A DNA stretch of 64,000 bases from Climacium dendroides. Taxonomy: Eukaryota > Streptophyta > Bryopsida > Hypnales > Climaciaceae. The translations under genes and the position numbers were made by a program. The DNA lies in the NCBI GenBank assembly GCA_950106755.1, contig CATNNA010000080.1:62001-126000 (forward strand), read 5' to 3'. Below are positions 34,972-47,700 of this stretch, in pieces; position 1 is the first letter of the stretch; each line of letters starts with the position of its first letter. Below the pieces are notes generated by a model. That model was not told the origin of the DNA, made no database searches, and saw nothing but the letters and a program-made list of their open reading frames with translations.

Positions 34972-35552
34972 AACAGACCAACGTTTTTTATTCGCTTTTT
35001 GGACCAACGGGGGTAGAACGTAGCAGCAGCAACCTCGTCAATGGTGCCTGGTGAAATGTGGAGAGGTTTAGGGTGCACGAAATGTATTTTGTCTGGGGCT
35101 TAGGGTCTAGATAGGGCAGTTACTTCAATTCCTACGGAGCACAGTAAAGTAGGCCTGAAGCCTGTAGCGAATCGCTGTGATGAACACATCTATATAGAGA
35201 GTAAATAGGGTTTAGGGCCACTGGTTTAGGGTTCACCAAGGGATTTCCCCATCCCAAGTGCTGGAATCCATCAGGAGATCTTACAATGCATTCTCTTATT
35301 AATCCAAGGCTTGTTCTGTGCTTCTTGGAATCAACTCTAAGTTGAACAAAATGCCTACATTTTGATAAGCTACATCCATTCTTTTTGAGTTGCAACCGCA
35401 CGAAATCAAAGTACTAGACATGTTAGAGATCACATCGGTAGAAGAAAAACCTATCCGCTACAGCCGACTCAAGCGCAACTATGTGTCCTATACGACTACT
35501 TTGCAACGGTAGCCCTCTCTAATTGTACTAAACAAAGTTATGCATGTTGTTC

Positions 35553-35645
35553 TAGTTGCAAAGTAGTTGCAAAGTGAAGTTTAGGATTGTAGGGATGTGG
35601 TGTAGTTGCAGTCTAGTTGCAAAGTGAAGTTTAGGATTGTAGAAA
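35553..35645 (+). repeat. two-copy direct repeat
   Basis: TAGTTGCAAAGTGAAGTTTA followed by GGATTGTAG occurs at about 35,567 and 35,613, with a further partial TAGTTGCAAAG just upstream. The copies are identical over about 29 bp. Confidence 0.8.
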
Positions 35646-35714
35646 GCAACTAGACTACAAGTAAACCACATCAAGAAGGCCTACAACTGTCCGTCGGGGG
35701 ATCCCCCAATCCTC

Positions 35715-35840
35715 CTCGTGTAGGTTACACCGACATTACTACACCCAGGTCACACCGTCGGTACACGCAGTTTTGGCACAGGTCACACCGACATTACACC
35801 TGGGTTACACCTGCATTACACCCAGGTTACACCGTCGGTT
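35715..35840 (+). repeat. short tandem repeat of ~22 bp
   Basis: About five imperfect units built from GGTTACACC(G/T)(A/G)CATTACACC(C/T) and GGTCACACCGTCGGT succeed each other, ending at GGTTTAGGCACAGG. Confidence 0.7.
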
Positions 35841-36461
35841 TAGGCACAGGGTTTTTGTGGCAGCCAACAACTCGGGGGTTGACGCCTCATTCCTTTGGGT
35901 TTTAGCAAGACGTGAAGGAAACACGAAGAAGGGAAGCACCAACACACAGCTAGTACACCTTCTTCGGATAAGGACCTACGTCGTGAGATCTCCGGAAAGA
36001 AACAAAAACAGGAAGCATCAACAAACCGCCACACCTTCTTCAGGTTCAAGAACTACATCGTGAGATCTCCCGAAAGAAACAAAAATAATAAGAAGCACAG
36101 TGACAGGGTTTACTATGCCATCTCTCAAAAAGAGGTAGTCACAAGCACGATCCTGTCATCTAGGGATCACTTGATCACAATGATCCTAACACAGTGACAA
36201 AGGTCATTGTCGGATCTCCCGAGAAAAAGGGTCACTAGGATATCTCCCGATCGTGTGATTTCACCTCATCTTTCCAACGGTGAAATCAGTGAAGATTAGG
36301 CAGTTTAGGTGTTTGTGGTTTAGTGGCAGCCAACATTTCAGTGGTTGAAGCCTCATTCATTTGGGCTCTAGCCAAACATGAAGGAAACACGAAGAAGGGA
36401 AGCACCAACAGTACACCTTCTTCGGATATGGACCTACATCGTGAGATCTCCCGAAAAAAGC
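35840..36461 (+). repeat. ~160-bp direct repeats flanking the satellite
   Basis: A block at 35,855-36,010 (GTGGCAGCCAACA, GACGCCTCATTC, GAAGGAAACACGAAGAAGGG, CACCTTCTTCGGATA, GTGAGATCTCC) recurs at 36,320-36,460 with about 10% divergence, and partly at 36,005-36,080. Between them lie further GATCTCCCGA cores (36,200-36,260). This is transitional sequence at the left edge of the satellite. Confidence 0.75.
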
Positions 36462-38310
36462 TAAGAAGGTTCATCGGGTGATCTCCCGATGCTTCACGTT
36501 GAGCTTCATCGAGAGATCTCCCGAATCACCTTGCACAGGTCCCTCCGCTTGCCTTAAGAAGGTTCATCTCATCGGGTGATCTCCCGATGCTTCACGTTGA
36601 GCATCATCGAGAGATCTCCCAAATCACCTCGCACAGGTCACTCCGCTTGCCTAAAGAAGGTTCATCTCATCGGGTGATCTCCCGATGCTTCACGTTGAGC
36701 TTCATCGAGAGATCTCCCGAATCACCTCGCACAGGTCCCTCCGCTTGCCTTAAGAAGGTTCATCTCACCGGCTGATCTCCCGATGCTTCAGGTTGAGCTT
36801 CATCGAGAGATCTCCCGAATCACCTCGTACAGGTCCCTCCGCTTGCCTTAAGAAGGTTCATCTCATCGGGTGATCTCTCGATGCCTTATGTTGAGCATCA
36901 TGGAGAGATCTCCCAAATCACCGCGTATAGGTCCCTCCGCTTGCCTTAAGAAGGTTCATCTCATCGGGTGATCTCCCGATGCTTCACGTTGAGCTTCATC
37001 GAAAGATCTCACGAATCACCTCGTACAGGTCCCTCCACTTGCCTTAAGAAGGTTCATCTCATCGGGTGATCTCCCGATGCTTCATGTTGAGCATCATCGA
37101 GAGATCTCCCAAATCACCGCGTATAGGTCCCTCCGCTTGCCTTAAGAAGGTTCATCTCATCGGGTGATCTCCCGATGCTTCACGTTGAGCTTCATGGAGA
37201 GATCTCCCGAATCACCTCGTACAGGTCCCTCCGCTTGCCTTAAGAAGGTTCATCTCATCGGGTGATCTCCCGATGCTTGACGTGGAGCTTCATCGAGAGA
37301 TCTCCCGAATCACCTCGTACAGGTCCCTCCGCTTGCCTTAAGAAGGTTCATCTCATCGGGTGATCTCCCGATGCTTCACGTTGAGCTTCATCGAAAGATC
37401 TCACCAATCACCTCGTACAGGTCCCTCCGCTTGCCTTAGGAAGGTTCATCTCATCGGGTGATCTCCCGATGCTTCACGTTGAGCTTCATCGAAAGATCTC
37501 CTGAATCACCTCGTACAGGTCCCTCCGCTTGCCTTAGGAAGGTTCATCTCATCGGGTGATCTCCCGATGCTTCATGTTAAGCATCATCGAGAGATCTCCC
37601 AAATCACCGCGTATAGGTTCCTCCGCTTCCCTGAAGAAGGTTCATCTCATCGGGTGATCTCCCGATGCTTCATGTTGAGCTTCATGGAGAGATCTCCAGA
37701 ATCACCTCGTACAGGTCCCTCCGCTTGCCTTAAGAAGGTTCATCTCATCGGGTGATCTCCCGTTGCCTTATGTTGAGCATCATGGAGAGTTCTCGCAAAT
37801 CACCGCGTATAGGTCCCTCCGCTTGCCTTAAGAAGGTTCATCTCATCGAGTGATCTCCCGATGCTTCACGTTGAGCTTCATCGAGAGATCTCCCGAATCA
37901 CGTCGTACAGGTCCCTCCGCTTGCCTTAAAAAGGTTCATGTCATCGGGTGATCTCCCGATGCTTCACGTTGAGCTTCATCGAGAGATCTCCCGAATCACC
38001 TCGTACAGGTCCCTCCGCTTGCCTTAAGAAGGTTCATCTCATCGGGTGATCTCCCGTTGCCTTATGTTGAGCATCATGGAGAGATCTCCCAAATCACCGC
38101 GTATAGGTCCCTCCGCTTGCCTTAAGAAGGTTCATCTCATCGGGTGATCTCCCGATGCTTCACATTGAGCTTCATCGAAAGATCTCCCGATGCTTCACGT
38201 TGAGCTTCATCGAAAGATCTCCCGAATTACCTCGTACAGGTCCCTCCGCTTGCCTTAAGAAAGTTCATCTCATCGAGTGATCTCCCGATGCTTCACGTTG
38301 AGCTTCATCG

Positions 38311-41300
38311 AGAGATCATCCGAATCACCTCATACAGGTCCCTCCGCTTGCCTTAAGAAGGTTCATCTCATCGGGTGATCTCCAGATGCTTCACGTTGAG
38401 CATAATCGAGGGATCTCCCAAATCACCGCGTATAGGTCCCTCCGCTTGCCTTAGGAAGGTTCATCTCACCGGGTGATCTCCCGATGCTTCATGTTGAGCT
38501 TCATCGAGAGATCTCCCAAATCACCGCGTATAGGTCCCTCCGCTTGCCTTAAGAAGGTTCATCTCATCGGGTGATCTCCCGATGCTTCACGTTGAGCTTC
38601 ATCGAGAGATCTCCCGAATCACGTCGTACAGGTCCCTCCGCTTGCCTTAAAAAGGTTCATGTCATCGGGTGATCTCCCGATGCTTCACGTTGAGCTTCAT
38701 CGAGAGATCTCCCGAATCACCTCGTACAGGTCCCTCCGCTTGCCTTAAAAAGGTTCATGTCATCGGGTGATCTCCCGATGCTTCACGTTGAGCTTCATCG
38801 AGAGATCTCCCGAATCACCTCGTACAGGTCCCTCCGCTTGCCTTAAGAAGGTTCATCTCATCGAGTGATCTCCCGATGCTTCACGTTGAGCTTCATGGAG
38901 AGATCTCCCGAATCACCTCGTACAGGTCCCTCCGCTTGCCTTAAGAAGGTTCATCTCATCGAGTGATCTCCCGATGCTTCACGTTGAGCTTCATCGAGAG
39001 ATCTCCCGAATCACCTCGTACAGGTCCCTCCGCTTGCCTTAAGAAGGTTCATCTCATCGAGTGATCTCCCGATGCTTCACGTTGAGCTTCATCGAGAGAT
39101 CTCCCGAATCACCTCGTACAGGTCCCTCCGCTTGCCTTAAGAAGGTTCATCTCATCGAGTGATCTCCCGATGCTTCACGTTGAGCTTCATCGAGAGATCT
39201 CCCGAATCACCTCGTACAGGTCCCTCCGCTTGCCTTAAAAAGGTTCATGTCATCGGGTGATCTCCCGATGCTTCACGTTGAGCATAATCGAGGGATCTCC
39301 CAAATCACCGCGTATAGGTCCCTCCGCTTGCCTTAGGAAGGTTCATCTCACCGGGTGATCTCCCGATGCTTCATGTTGAGCTTCATCGAGAGATCTCTTG
39401 AATCACCTCGCACAGGTCCCTCCGCTTGCGTTAAGAAGATTCATCTCATCGGGTGATCTCCCGATGCTTCACGTTGAGGTTCATCGAGAGATCTCTTGAA
39501 TTACCTCGCACAGGTCCCTCCGCTTGCCTTAAGAAGGTTCATCTCATCGGGTGATCTCCGGATGCTTCACGTTGAGCATCATCGAGAGATCTCCCAAATC
39601 ACCGCGTATAGGTCCCTCCGCTTGCCTTAAGAAGGTTCATCTCATCGGGTGATCTCCCGATGCTTCACGTTGAGCTTCATCGAGAGATCTCCCGAATCAC
39701 CTCGTACAGGTCCCTCCGCTTGCCTTAAGAAGGTTCATCTCATCGGGTGATCTCCCGATGCTTCACGTTGAGCATCATCGAGAGATCTCCCAAATCACCT
39801 CGCACAGGTCCCTCCGCTTGCCTTAAAAAGGTTCATGTCATCGGGTGATCTCCCGATGCTTCACGTTGAGCATAATCGAGGGATCTCCCAAATCACCGCG
39901 TATAGGTCCCTCCGCTTGCCTTAGGAAGGTTCATCTCACCGGGTGATCTCCCGATGCTTCATGTTGAGCTTCATCGAGAGATCTCTTGAATCACCTCGCA
40001 CAGGTCCCTCCGCTTGCGTTAAGAAGATTCATCTCATCGGGTGATCTCCCGATGCTTCACGTTGAGGTTCATCGAGAGATCTCTTGAATTACCTCGCACA
40101 GGTCCCTCCGCTTGCCTTAAGAAGGTTCATCTCATCGGGTGATCTCCGGATGCTTCACGTTGAGCATCATCGAGAGATCTCCCAAATCACCGCGTATAGG
40201 TCCCTCCGCTTGCCTTAAGAAGGTTCATCTCATCGGGTGATCTCCCGATGCTTCACGTTGAGCTTCATCGAGAGATCTCCCGAATCACCTCGCACAGGTC
40301 CCTCCGCTTGCGTTAAGAAGATTCATCTCATCGGGTGATCTCCCGATGCTTCACGTTGAGGTTCATCGAGAGATCTCTTGAATTACCTCGCACAGGTCCC
40401 TCCGCTTGCCTTAAGAAGGTTCATCTCATCGGGTGATCTCCGGATGCTTCACGTTGAGCATCATCGAGAGATCTCCCAAATCACCGCGTATAGGTCCCTC
40501 CGCTTGCCTTAAGAAGGTTCATCTCATCGGGTGATCTCCCGATGCTTCACGTTGAGCTTCATCGAGAGATCTCCCGAATCACCTCGCACAGGTCCCTCCG
40601 CTTGCGTTAAGAAGATTCATCTCATCGGGTGATCTCCCGATGCTTCACGTTGAGGTTCATCGAGAGATCTCTTGAATTACCTCGCACAGGTCCCTCCGCT
40701 TGCCTTAAGAAGGTTCATCTCATCGGGTGATCTCCGGATGCTTCACGTTGAGCATCATCGAGAGATCTCCCAAATCACCGCGTATAGGTCCCTCCGCTTG
40801 CCTTAAGAAGGTTCATCTCATCGGGTGATCTCCCGATGCTTCACGTTGAGCTTCATCGAGAGATCTCCCGAATCACCTCGTACAGGTCCCTCCGCTTGCC
40901 TTAAGAAGGTTCATCTCATCGGGTGATCTCCGGATGCTTCACGTTGAGCATCATCGAGAGATCTCCCAAATCACCGCGTATAGGTCCCTCCGCTTGCCTT
41001 AAGAAGGTTCATCTCATCGGGTGATCTCCCGATGCTTCACGTTGAGCTTCATCGAGAGATCTCCCGAATCACCTCGTACAGGTCCCTCCGCTTGCCTTAA
41101 GAAGGTTCATCTCATCGGGTGATCTCCCGATGCTTCACGTTGAGCATCATCGAGAGATCTCCCAAATCACCTCGCACAGGTCCCTCCGCTTGCCTTAAGA
41201 AGGTTCATCTCATCGGGTGATCTCCCGATGCTTCACGTTGAGCTTCATCGAGAGATCTCCCGAATCACCTCGTACAGGTCCCTCCGCTTGCCTTGAGAAG

Positions 41301-44300
41301 GTTCATCTCATCGGGTGATCTCTCGATGCCTTATGTTGAGGATCATGGAGAGATCTCCCGAATCACCTCGTACAGGTCCCTCCGCTTGCCTTAAGAAGGT
41401 TCATCTCATCGGGTGATCTCTCGATGCCTTATGTTGAGCATCATGGAGAGATCTCCCAAATCACCGCGTATAGGTCCCTCCGCTTGCCTTAAGAAGGTTC
41501 ATCTCATCGGGTGATCTCCCGATGCTTCACGTTGAGCTTCATCGAGAGATCATCCGAATCACCTCATACAGGTCCCTCCGCTTGCCTTAAGAAGGTTCAT
41601 CTCATCGGGTGATCTCCAGATGCTTCACGTTGAGCATAATCGAGGGATCTCCCAAATCACCGCGTATAGGTCCCTCCGCTTGCCTTAGGAAGGTTCATCT
41701 CACCGGGTGATCTCCCGATGCTTCATGTTGAGCTTCATCGAGAGATCTCCCAAATCACCGCGTATAGGTCCCTCCGCTTGCCTTAAGAAGGTTCATCTCA
41801 TCGGGTGATCTCCCGATGCTTCACGTTGAGCTTCATCGAGAGATCTCCCGAATCACGTCGTACAGGTCCCTCCGCTTGCCTTAAAAAGGTTCATGTCATC
41901 GGGTGATCTCCCGATGCTTCACGTTGAGCTTCATCGAGAGATCTCCCGAATCACCTCGTACAGGTCCCTCCGCTTGCCTTAAAAAGGTTCATGTCATCGG
42001 GTGATCTCCCGATGCTTCACGTTGAGCTTCATCGAGAGATCTCCCGAATCACCTCGTACAGGTCCCTCCGCTTGCCTTAAGAAGGTTCATCTCATCGAGT
42101 GATCTCCCGATGCTTCACGTTGAGCTTCATGGAGAGATCTCCCGAATCACCTCGTACAGGTCCCTCCGCTTGCCTTAAGAAGGTTCATCTCATCGAGTGA
42201 TCTCCCGATGCTTCACGTTGAGCTTCATCGAGAGATCTCCCGAATCACCTCGTACAGGTCCCTCCGCTTGCCTTAAGAAGGTTCATCTCATCGAGTGATC
42301 TCCCGATGCTTCACGTTGAGCTTCATCGAGAGATCTCCCGAATCACCTCGTACAGGTCCCTCCGCTTGCCTTAAGAAGGTTCATCTCATCGAGTGATCTC
42401 CCGATGCTTCACGTTGAGCTTCATCGAGAGATCTCCCGAATCACCTCGTACAGGTCCCTCCGCTTGCCTTAAAAAGGTTCATGTCATCGGGTGATCTCCC
42501 GATGCTTCACGTTGAGCATAATCGAGGGATCTCCCAAATCACCGCGTATAGGTCCCTCCGCTTGCCTTAGGAAGGTTCATCTCACCGGGTGATCTCCCGA
42601 TGCTTCATGTTGAGCTTCATCGAGAGATCTCTTGAATCACCTCGCACAGGTCCCTCCGCTTGCGTTAAGAAGATTCATCTCATCGGGTGATCTCCCGATG
42701 CTTCACGTTGAGGTTCATCGAGAGATCTCTTGAATTACCTCGCACAGGTCCCTCCGCTTGCCTTAAGAAGGTTCATCTCATCGGGTGATCTCCGGATGCT
42801 TCACGTTGAGCATCATCGAGAGATCTCCCAAATCACCGCGTATAGGTCCCTCCGCTTGCCTTAAGAAGGTTCATCTCATCGGGTGATCTCCCGATGCTTC
42901 ACGTTGAGCTTCATCGAGAGATCTCCCGAATCACCTCGTACAGGTCCCTCCGCTTGCCTTAAGAAGGTTCATCTCATCGGGTGATCTCCCGATGCTTCAC
43001 GTTGAGCATCATCGAGAGATCTCCCAAATCACCTCGCACAGGTCCCTCCGCTTGCCTTAAAAAGGTTCATGTCATCGGGTGATCTCCCGATGCTTCACGT
43101 TGAGCATAATCGAGGGATCTCCCAAATCACCGCGTATAGGTCCCTCCGCTTGCCTTAGGAAGGTTCATCTCACCGGGTGATCTCCCGATGCTTCATGTTG
43201 AGCTTCATCGAGAGATCTCTTGAATCACCTCGCACAGGTCCCTCCGCTTGCGTTAAGAAGATTCATCTCATCGGGTGATCTCCCGATGCTTCACGTTGAG
43301 GTTCATCGAGAGATCTCTTGAATTACCTCGCACAGGTCCCTCCGCTTGCCTTAAGAAGGTTCATCTCATCGGGTGATCTCCGGATGCTTCACGTTGAGCA
43401 TCATCGAGAGATCTCCCAAATCACCGCGTATAGGTCCCTCCGCTTGCCTTAAGAAGGTTCATCTCATCGGGTGATCTCCCGATGCTTCACGTTGAGCTTC
43501 ATCGAGAGATCTCCCGAATCACCTCGCACAGGTCCCTCCGCTTGCGTTAAGAAGATTCATCTCATCGGGTGATCTCCCGATGCTTCACGTTGAGGTTCAT
43601 CGAGAGATCTCTTGAATTACCTCGCACAGGTCCCTCCGCTTGCCTTAAGAAGGTTCATCTCATCGGGTGATCTCCGGATGCTTCACGTTGAGCATCATCG
43701 AGAGATCTCCCAAATCACCGCGTATAGGTCCCTCCGCTTGCCTTAAGAAGGTTCATCTCATCGGGTGATCTCCCGATGCTTCACGTTGAGCTTCATCGAG
43801 AGATCTCCCGAATCACCTCGCACAGGTCCCTCCGCTTGCGTTAAGAAGATTCATCTCATCGGGTGATCTCCCGATGCTTCACGTTGAGGTTCATCGAGAG
43901 ATCTCTTGAATTACCTCGCACAGGTCCCTCCGCTTGCCTTAAGAAGGTTCATCTCATCGGGTGATCTCCGGATGCTTCACGTTGAGCATCATCGAGAGAT
44001 CTCCCAAATCACCGCGTATAGGTCCCTCCGCTTGCCTTAAGAAGGTTCATCTCATCGGGTGATCTCCCGATGCTTCACGTTGAGCTTCATCGAGAGATCT
44101 CCCGAATCACCTCGTACAGGTCCCTCCGCTTGCCTTAAGAAGGTTCATCTCATCGGGTGATCTCCGGATGCTTCACGTTGAGCATCATCGAGAGATCTCC
44201 CAAATCACCGCGTATAGGTCCCTCCGCTTGCCTTAAGAAGGTTCATCTCATCGGGTGATCTCCCGATGCTTCACGTTGAGCTTCATCGAGAGATCTCCCG

Positions 44301-44778
44301 AATCACCTCGTACAGGTCCCTCCGCTTGCCTTAAGAAGGTTCATCTCATCGGGTGATCTCCCGATGCTTCACGTTGAGCATCATCGAGAGATCTCCCAAA
44401 TCACCTCGCACAGGTCCCTCCGCTTGCCTTAAGAAGGTTCATCTCATCGGGTGATCTCCCGATGCTTCACGTTGAGCTTCATCGAGAGATCTCCCGAATC
44501 ACCTCGTACAGGTCCCTCCGCTTGCCTTGAGAAGGTTCATCTCATCGGGTGATCTCTCGATGCCTTATGTTGAGGATCATGGAGAGATCTCCCGAATCAC
44601 CTCGTACAGGTCCCTCCGCTTGCCTTAAGAAGGTTCATCTCATCGGGTGATCTCTCGATGCCTTATGTTGAGCATCATGGAGAGATCTCCCAAATCACCG
44701 CGTATAGGTCCCTCCGCTTGCCTTAAGAAGGTTCATCTCATCGGGTGATCTCCCGATGCTTCACGTTGAGCTTCATCG
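38311..44778 (+). repeat. 3,234-bp higher-order repeat (33 monomers), two full copies
   Basis: The private variant AGAGATCATCCGAATC occurs at 38,311, 41,545 and 44,779, spaced exactly 3,234 bp (33 x 98) apart. A second marker, ACGTCGTACAGG, at 38,621 and 41,855, and a third, GCGTTAAGAAGATTC, at 39,428 and 42,662, give the same offset. The compared lines look nearly identical. A third copy begins at 44,779 but departs within about 200 bp. Confidence 0.92.
39410..40900 (+). repeat. nested 294-bp (3-monomer) higher-order repeat
   Basis: The variant GCGTTAAGAAGATTCATCTC lies at 39,428, 40,016, 40,310 and 40,604. The last three are spaced 294 bp apart and the first 588 bp away. The same nest is duplicated one HOR further on (42,662 onward). 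Other long-range copies have offsets of 1,372 and 1,078 bp (14 and 11 monomers), marked by AGATCTTTCAATTCACC at 46,251, 47,623 and 48,701. Confidence 0.88.
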
Positions 44779-47700
44779 AGAGATCATCCGAATCACCTCA
44801 TACAGGTCCCTCCGCTTGCCTTAAGAAGGTTCATCTCATCGGGTGATCTCCAGATGCTTCACGTTGAGCATAATCGAGGGATCTCCCAAATCACTGCGTA
44901 TAGGTCCCTCCGCTTGCCTTAGGAAGGTTCATCTCACCGGGTGATCTCCCGATGCTTCATGTTGAGCTTCATCGAGAGATCTCTTGAATTACCTCGCACA
45001 GGTCCCTCCGCTTGCCTTAAGAAGGTTCATCTCATCGGGTGATCTCCGGATGCTTCACGTTGAGCATCATCGAGAGATCTCCCAAATCACCGCGTATAGG
45101 TCCCTCCGCTTGCCTTAAGAAGGTTCATCTCATCGGGTGATCTCCCGATGCTTCACGTTGAGCTTCATCGAGAGATCTCCCGAATCACCTCGTACAGGTC
45201 CCTCCGCTTGCCTTAAGAAGGTTCATCTCATCGGGTGATCTCCCGATGCTTCACGTTGAGCATCATCGAGAGATCTCCCAAATCACCTCGCACAGGTCCC
45301 TCCGCTTGCCTTAAGAAGGTTCATCTCATCGGGTGATCTCCCGATGCTTCACGTTGAGCTTCATCGAGAGATCTCCCGAATCACCTCGTACAGGTCCCTC
45401 CGCTTGCCTTAAGAAGGTTCATCTCATCGGGTGATCTCCCGATGCTTCACGTTGAGCTTCATCGAGAGATCTCCCGAATCACCTCGTACAGGTCCCTCCG
45501 CTTGCCTTAAGAAGGTTCATCTCATCGGGTGATCTCCCGATGCTTCACGTTGAGCATCATCGAGAGATCTCCCAAATCACCTCGCACAGGTCCCTCCGCT
45601 TGCCTTAAGAAGGTTCATCTCATCGGGTGATCTCCCGATGCTTCACGTTGAGCTTCATCGAGAGATCTCCCGAATCACCTCGTACAGGTCCCTCCGCTTG
45701 CCTTAAGAAGGTTCATCTCATCGGGTGATCTCCCGATGCTTCACGTTGAGCTTCATCGAGAGATCTCCCGAATCACCTCGTACAGGTCCCTCCGCTTGCC
45801 TTAAGAAGGTTCATCTCATCGGGTGATCTCTCGATGCCTTATGTTGAGGATCATGGAGAGATCTCCCGAATCACCTCGTACAGGTCCCTCCGCTTGCCTT
45901 AAGAAGGTTCATCTCATCGGGTGATCTCTCGATGCCTTATGTTGAGCATCATGGAGAGATCTCCCAAATCACCGCGTATAGGTCCCTCCGCTTGCCTTAA
46001 GAAGGTTCATCTCATCGGGTGATCTCCCGATGCTTCACGTTGAGCTTCATTGAAAGATCTCCCGAATTACCTCGTACAGGTCCCTCCGCTTGCCTTAAGA
46101 AGGTTCATCTCATCGAGTGATCTCCCGATGCTTCACGTTGAGCTTCATCGAGAGATCACCCGAATCACCTCGTACAGGTCCCTCCGCTTGCCTTAAGAAG
46201 GTTCATCTCATCGGGTGATCTCTCGATGCCTTATGTTGAGGATCATGGAGAGATCTTTCAATTCACCTCGTACAGGTCCCTCCGCTTGCCTTAAGAAGGT
46301 TCATCTCATCGGGTGATCTCCCGATGCTTCACGTTGAGCTTCATCGAGAGATCTCTTGAATCACCTCGCACAGGTCCCTCCGCTTGCGTTAAGAAGATTC
46401 ATCTCATCGGGTGATCTCCCGATGCTTCACGTTGAGGTTCATCGAGAGATCTCTTGAATTACCTCGCACAGGTCCCTCCGCTTGCCTTAAGAAGGTTCAT
46501 CTCATCGGGTGATCTCCGGATGCTTCACGTTGAGCATCATCGAGAGATCTCCCAAATCACCGCGTATAGGTCCCTCCGCTTGCCTTAAGAAGGTTCATCT
46601 CATCGGGTGATCTCCCGATGCTTCACGTTGAGCTTCATCGAGAGATCTCCCGAATCACCTCGTACAGGTCCCTCCGCTTGCCTTAAGAAGGTTCATCTCA
46701 TCGGGTGATCTCCCGATGCTTCACGTTGAGCTTCATCGAGAGATCTCCCGAATCACCTCGTACAGGTCCCTCCGCTTGCCTTAAGAAGGTTCATCTCATC
46801 GGGTGATCTCCCGATGCTTCACGTTGAGCTTCATCGAGAGATCTCCCGAATCACCTCGTACAGGTCCCTCCGCTTGCCTTAAGAAGGTTCATCTCATCGG
46901 GTGATCTCCCGATGCTTCACGTTGAGCATCATCGAGAGATCTCCCAAATCACCTCGCACAGGTCCCTCCGCTTGCCTTAAGAAGGTTCATCTCATCGGGT
47001 GATCTCCCGATGCTTCACGTTGAGCTTCATCGAGAGATCTCCCGAATCACCTCGTACAGGTCCCTCCGCTTGCCTTAAGAAGGTTCATCTCATCGGGTGA
47101 TCTCCCGATGCTTCACGTTGAGCTTCATCGAGAGATCTCCCGAATCACCTCGTACAGGTCCCTCCGCTTGCCTTAAGAAGGTTCATCTCATCGGGTGATC
47201 TCTCGATGCCTTATGTTGAGGATCATGGAGAGATCTCCCGAATCACCTCGTACAGGTCCCTCCGCTTGCCTTAAGAAGGTTCATCTCATCGGGTGATCTC
47301 TCGATGCCTTATGTTGAGCATCATGGAGAGATCTCCCAAATCACCGCGTATAGGTCCCTCCGCTTGCCTTAAGAAGGTTCATCTCATCGGGTGATCTCCC
47401 GATGCTTCACGTTGAGCTTCATTGAAAGATCTCCCGAATTACCTCGTACAGGTCCCTCCGCTTGCCTTAAGAAGGTTCATCTCATCGAGTGATCTCCCGA
47501 TGCTTCACGTTGAGCTTCATCGAGAGATCACCCGAATCACCTCGTACAGGTCCCTCCGCTTGCCTTAAGAAGGTTCATCTCATCGGGTGATCTCTCGATG
47601 CCTTATGTTGAGGATCATGGAGAGATCTTTCAATTCACCTCGTACAGGTCCCTCCGCTTGCCTTAAGAAGGTTCATCTCATCGGGTGATCTCCCGATGCT

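Noticed and set aside
36587..37755. Open frames of ~60 codons in the satellite (also at 50,244)
   Set aside because: They recur with the 98-bp period and start at repeated ATGCTTCA words; they are by-products of the repeat.
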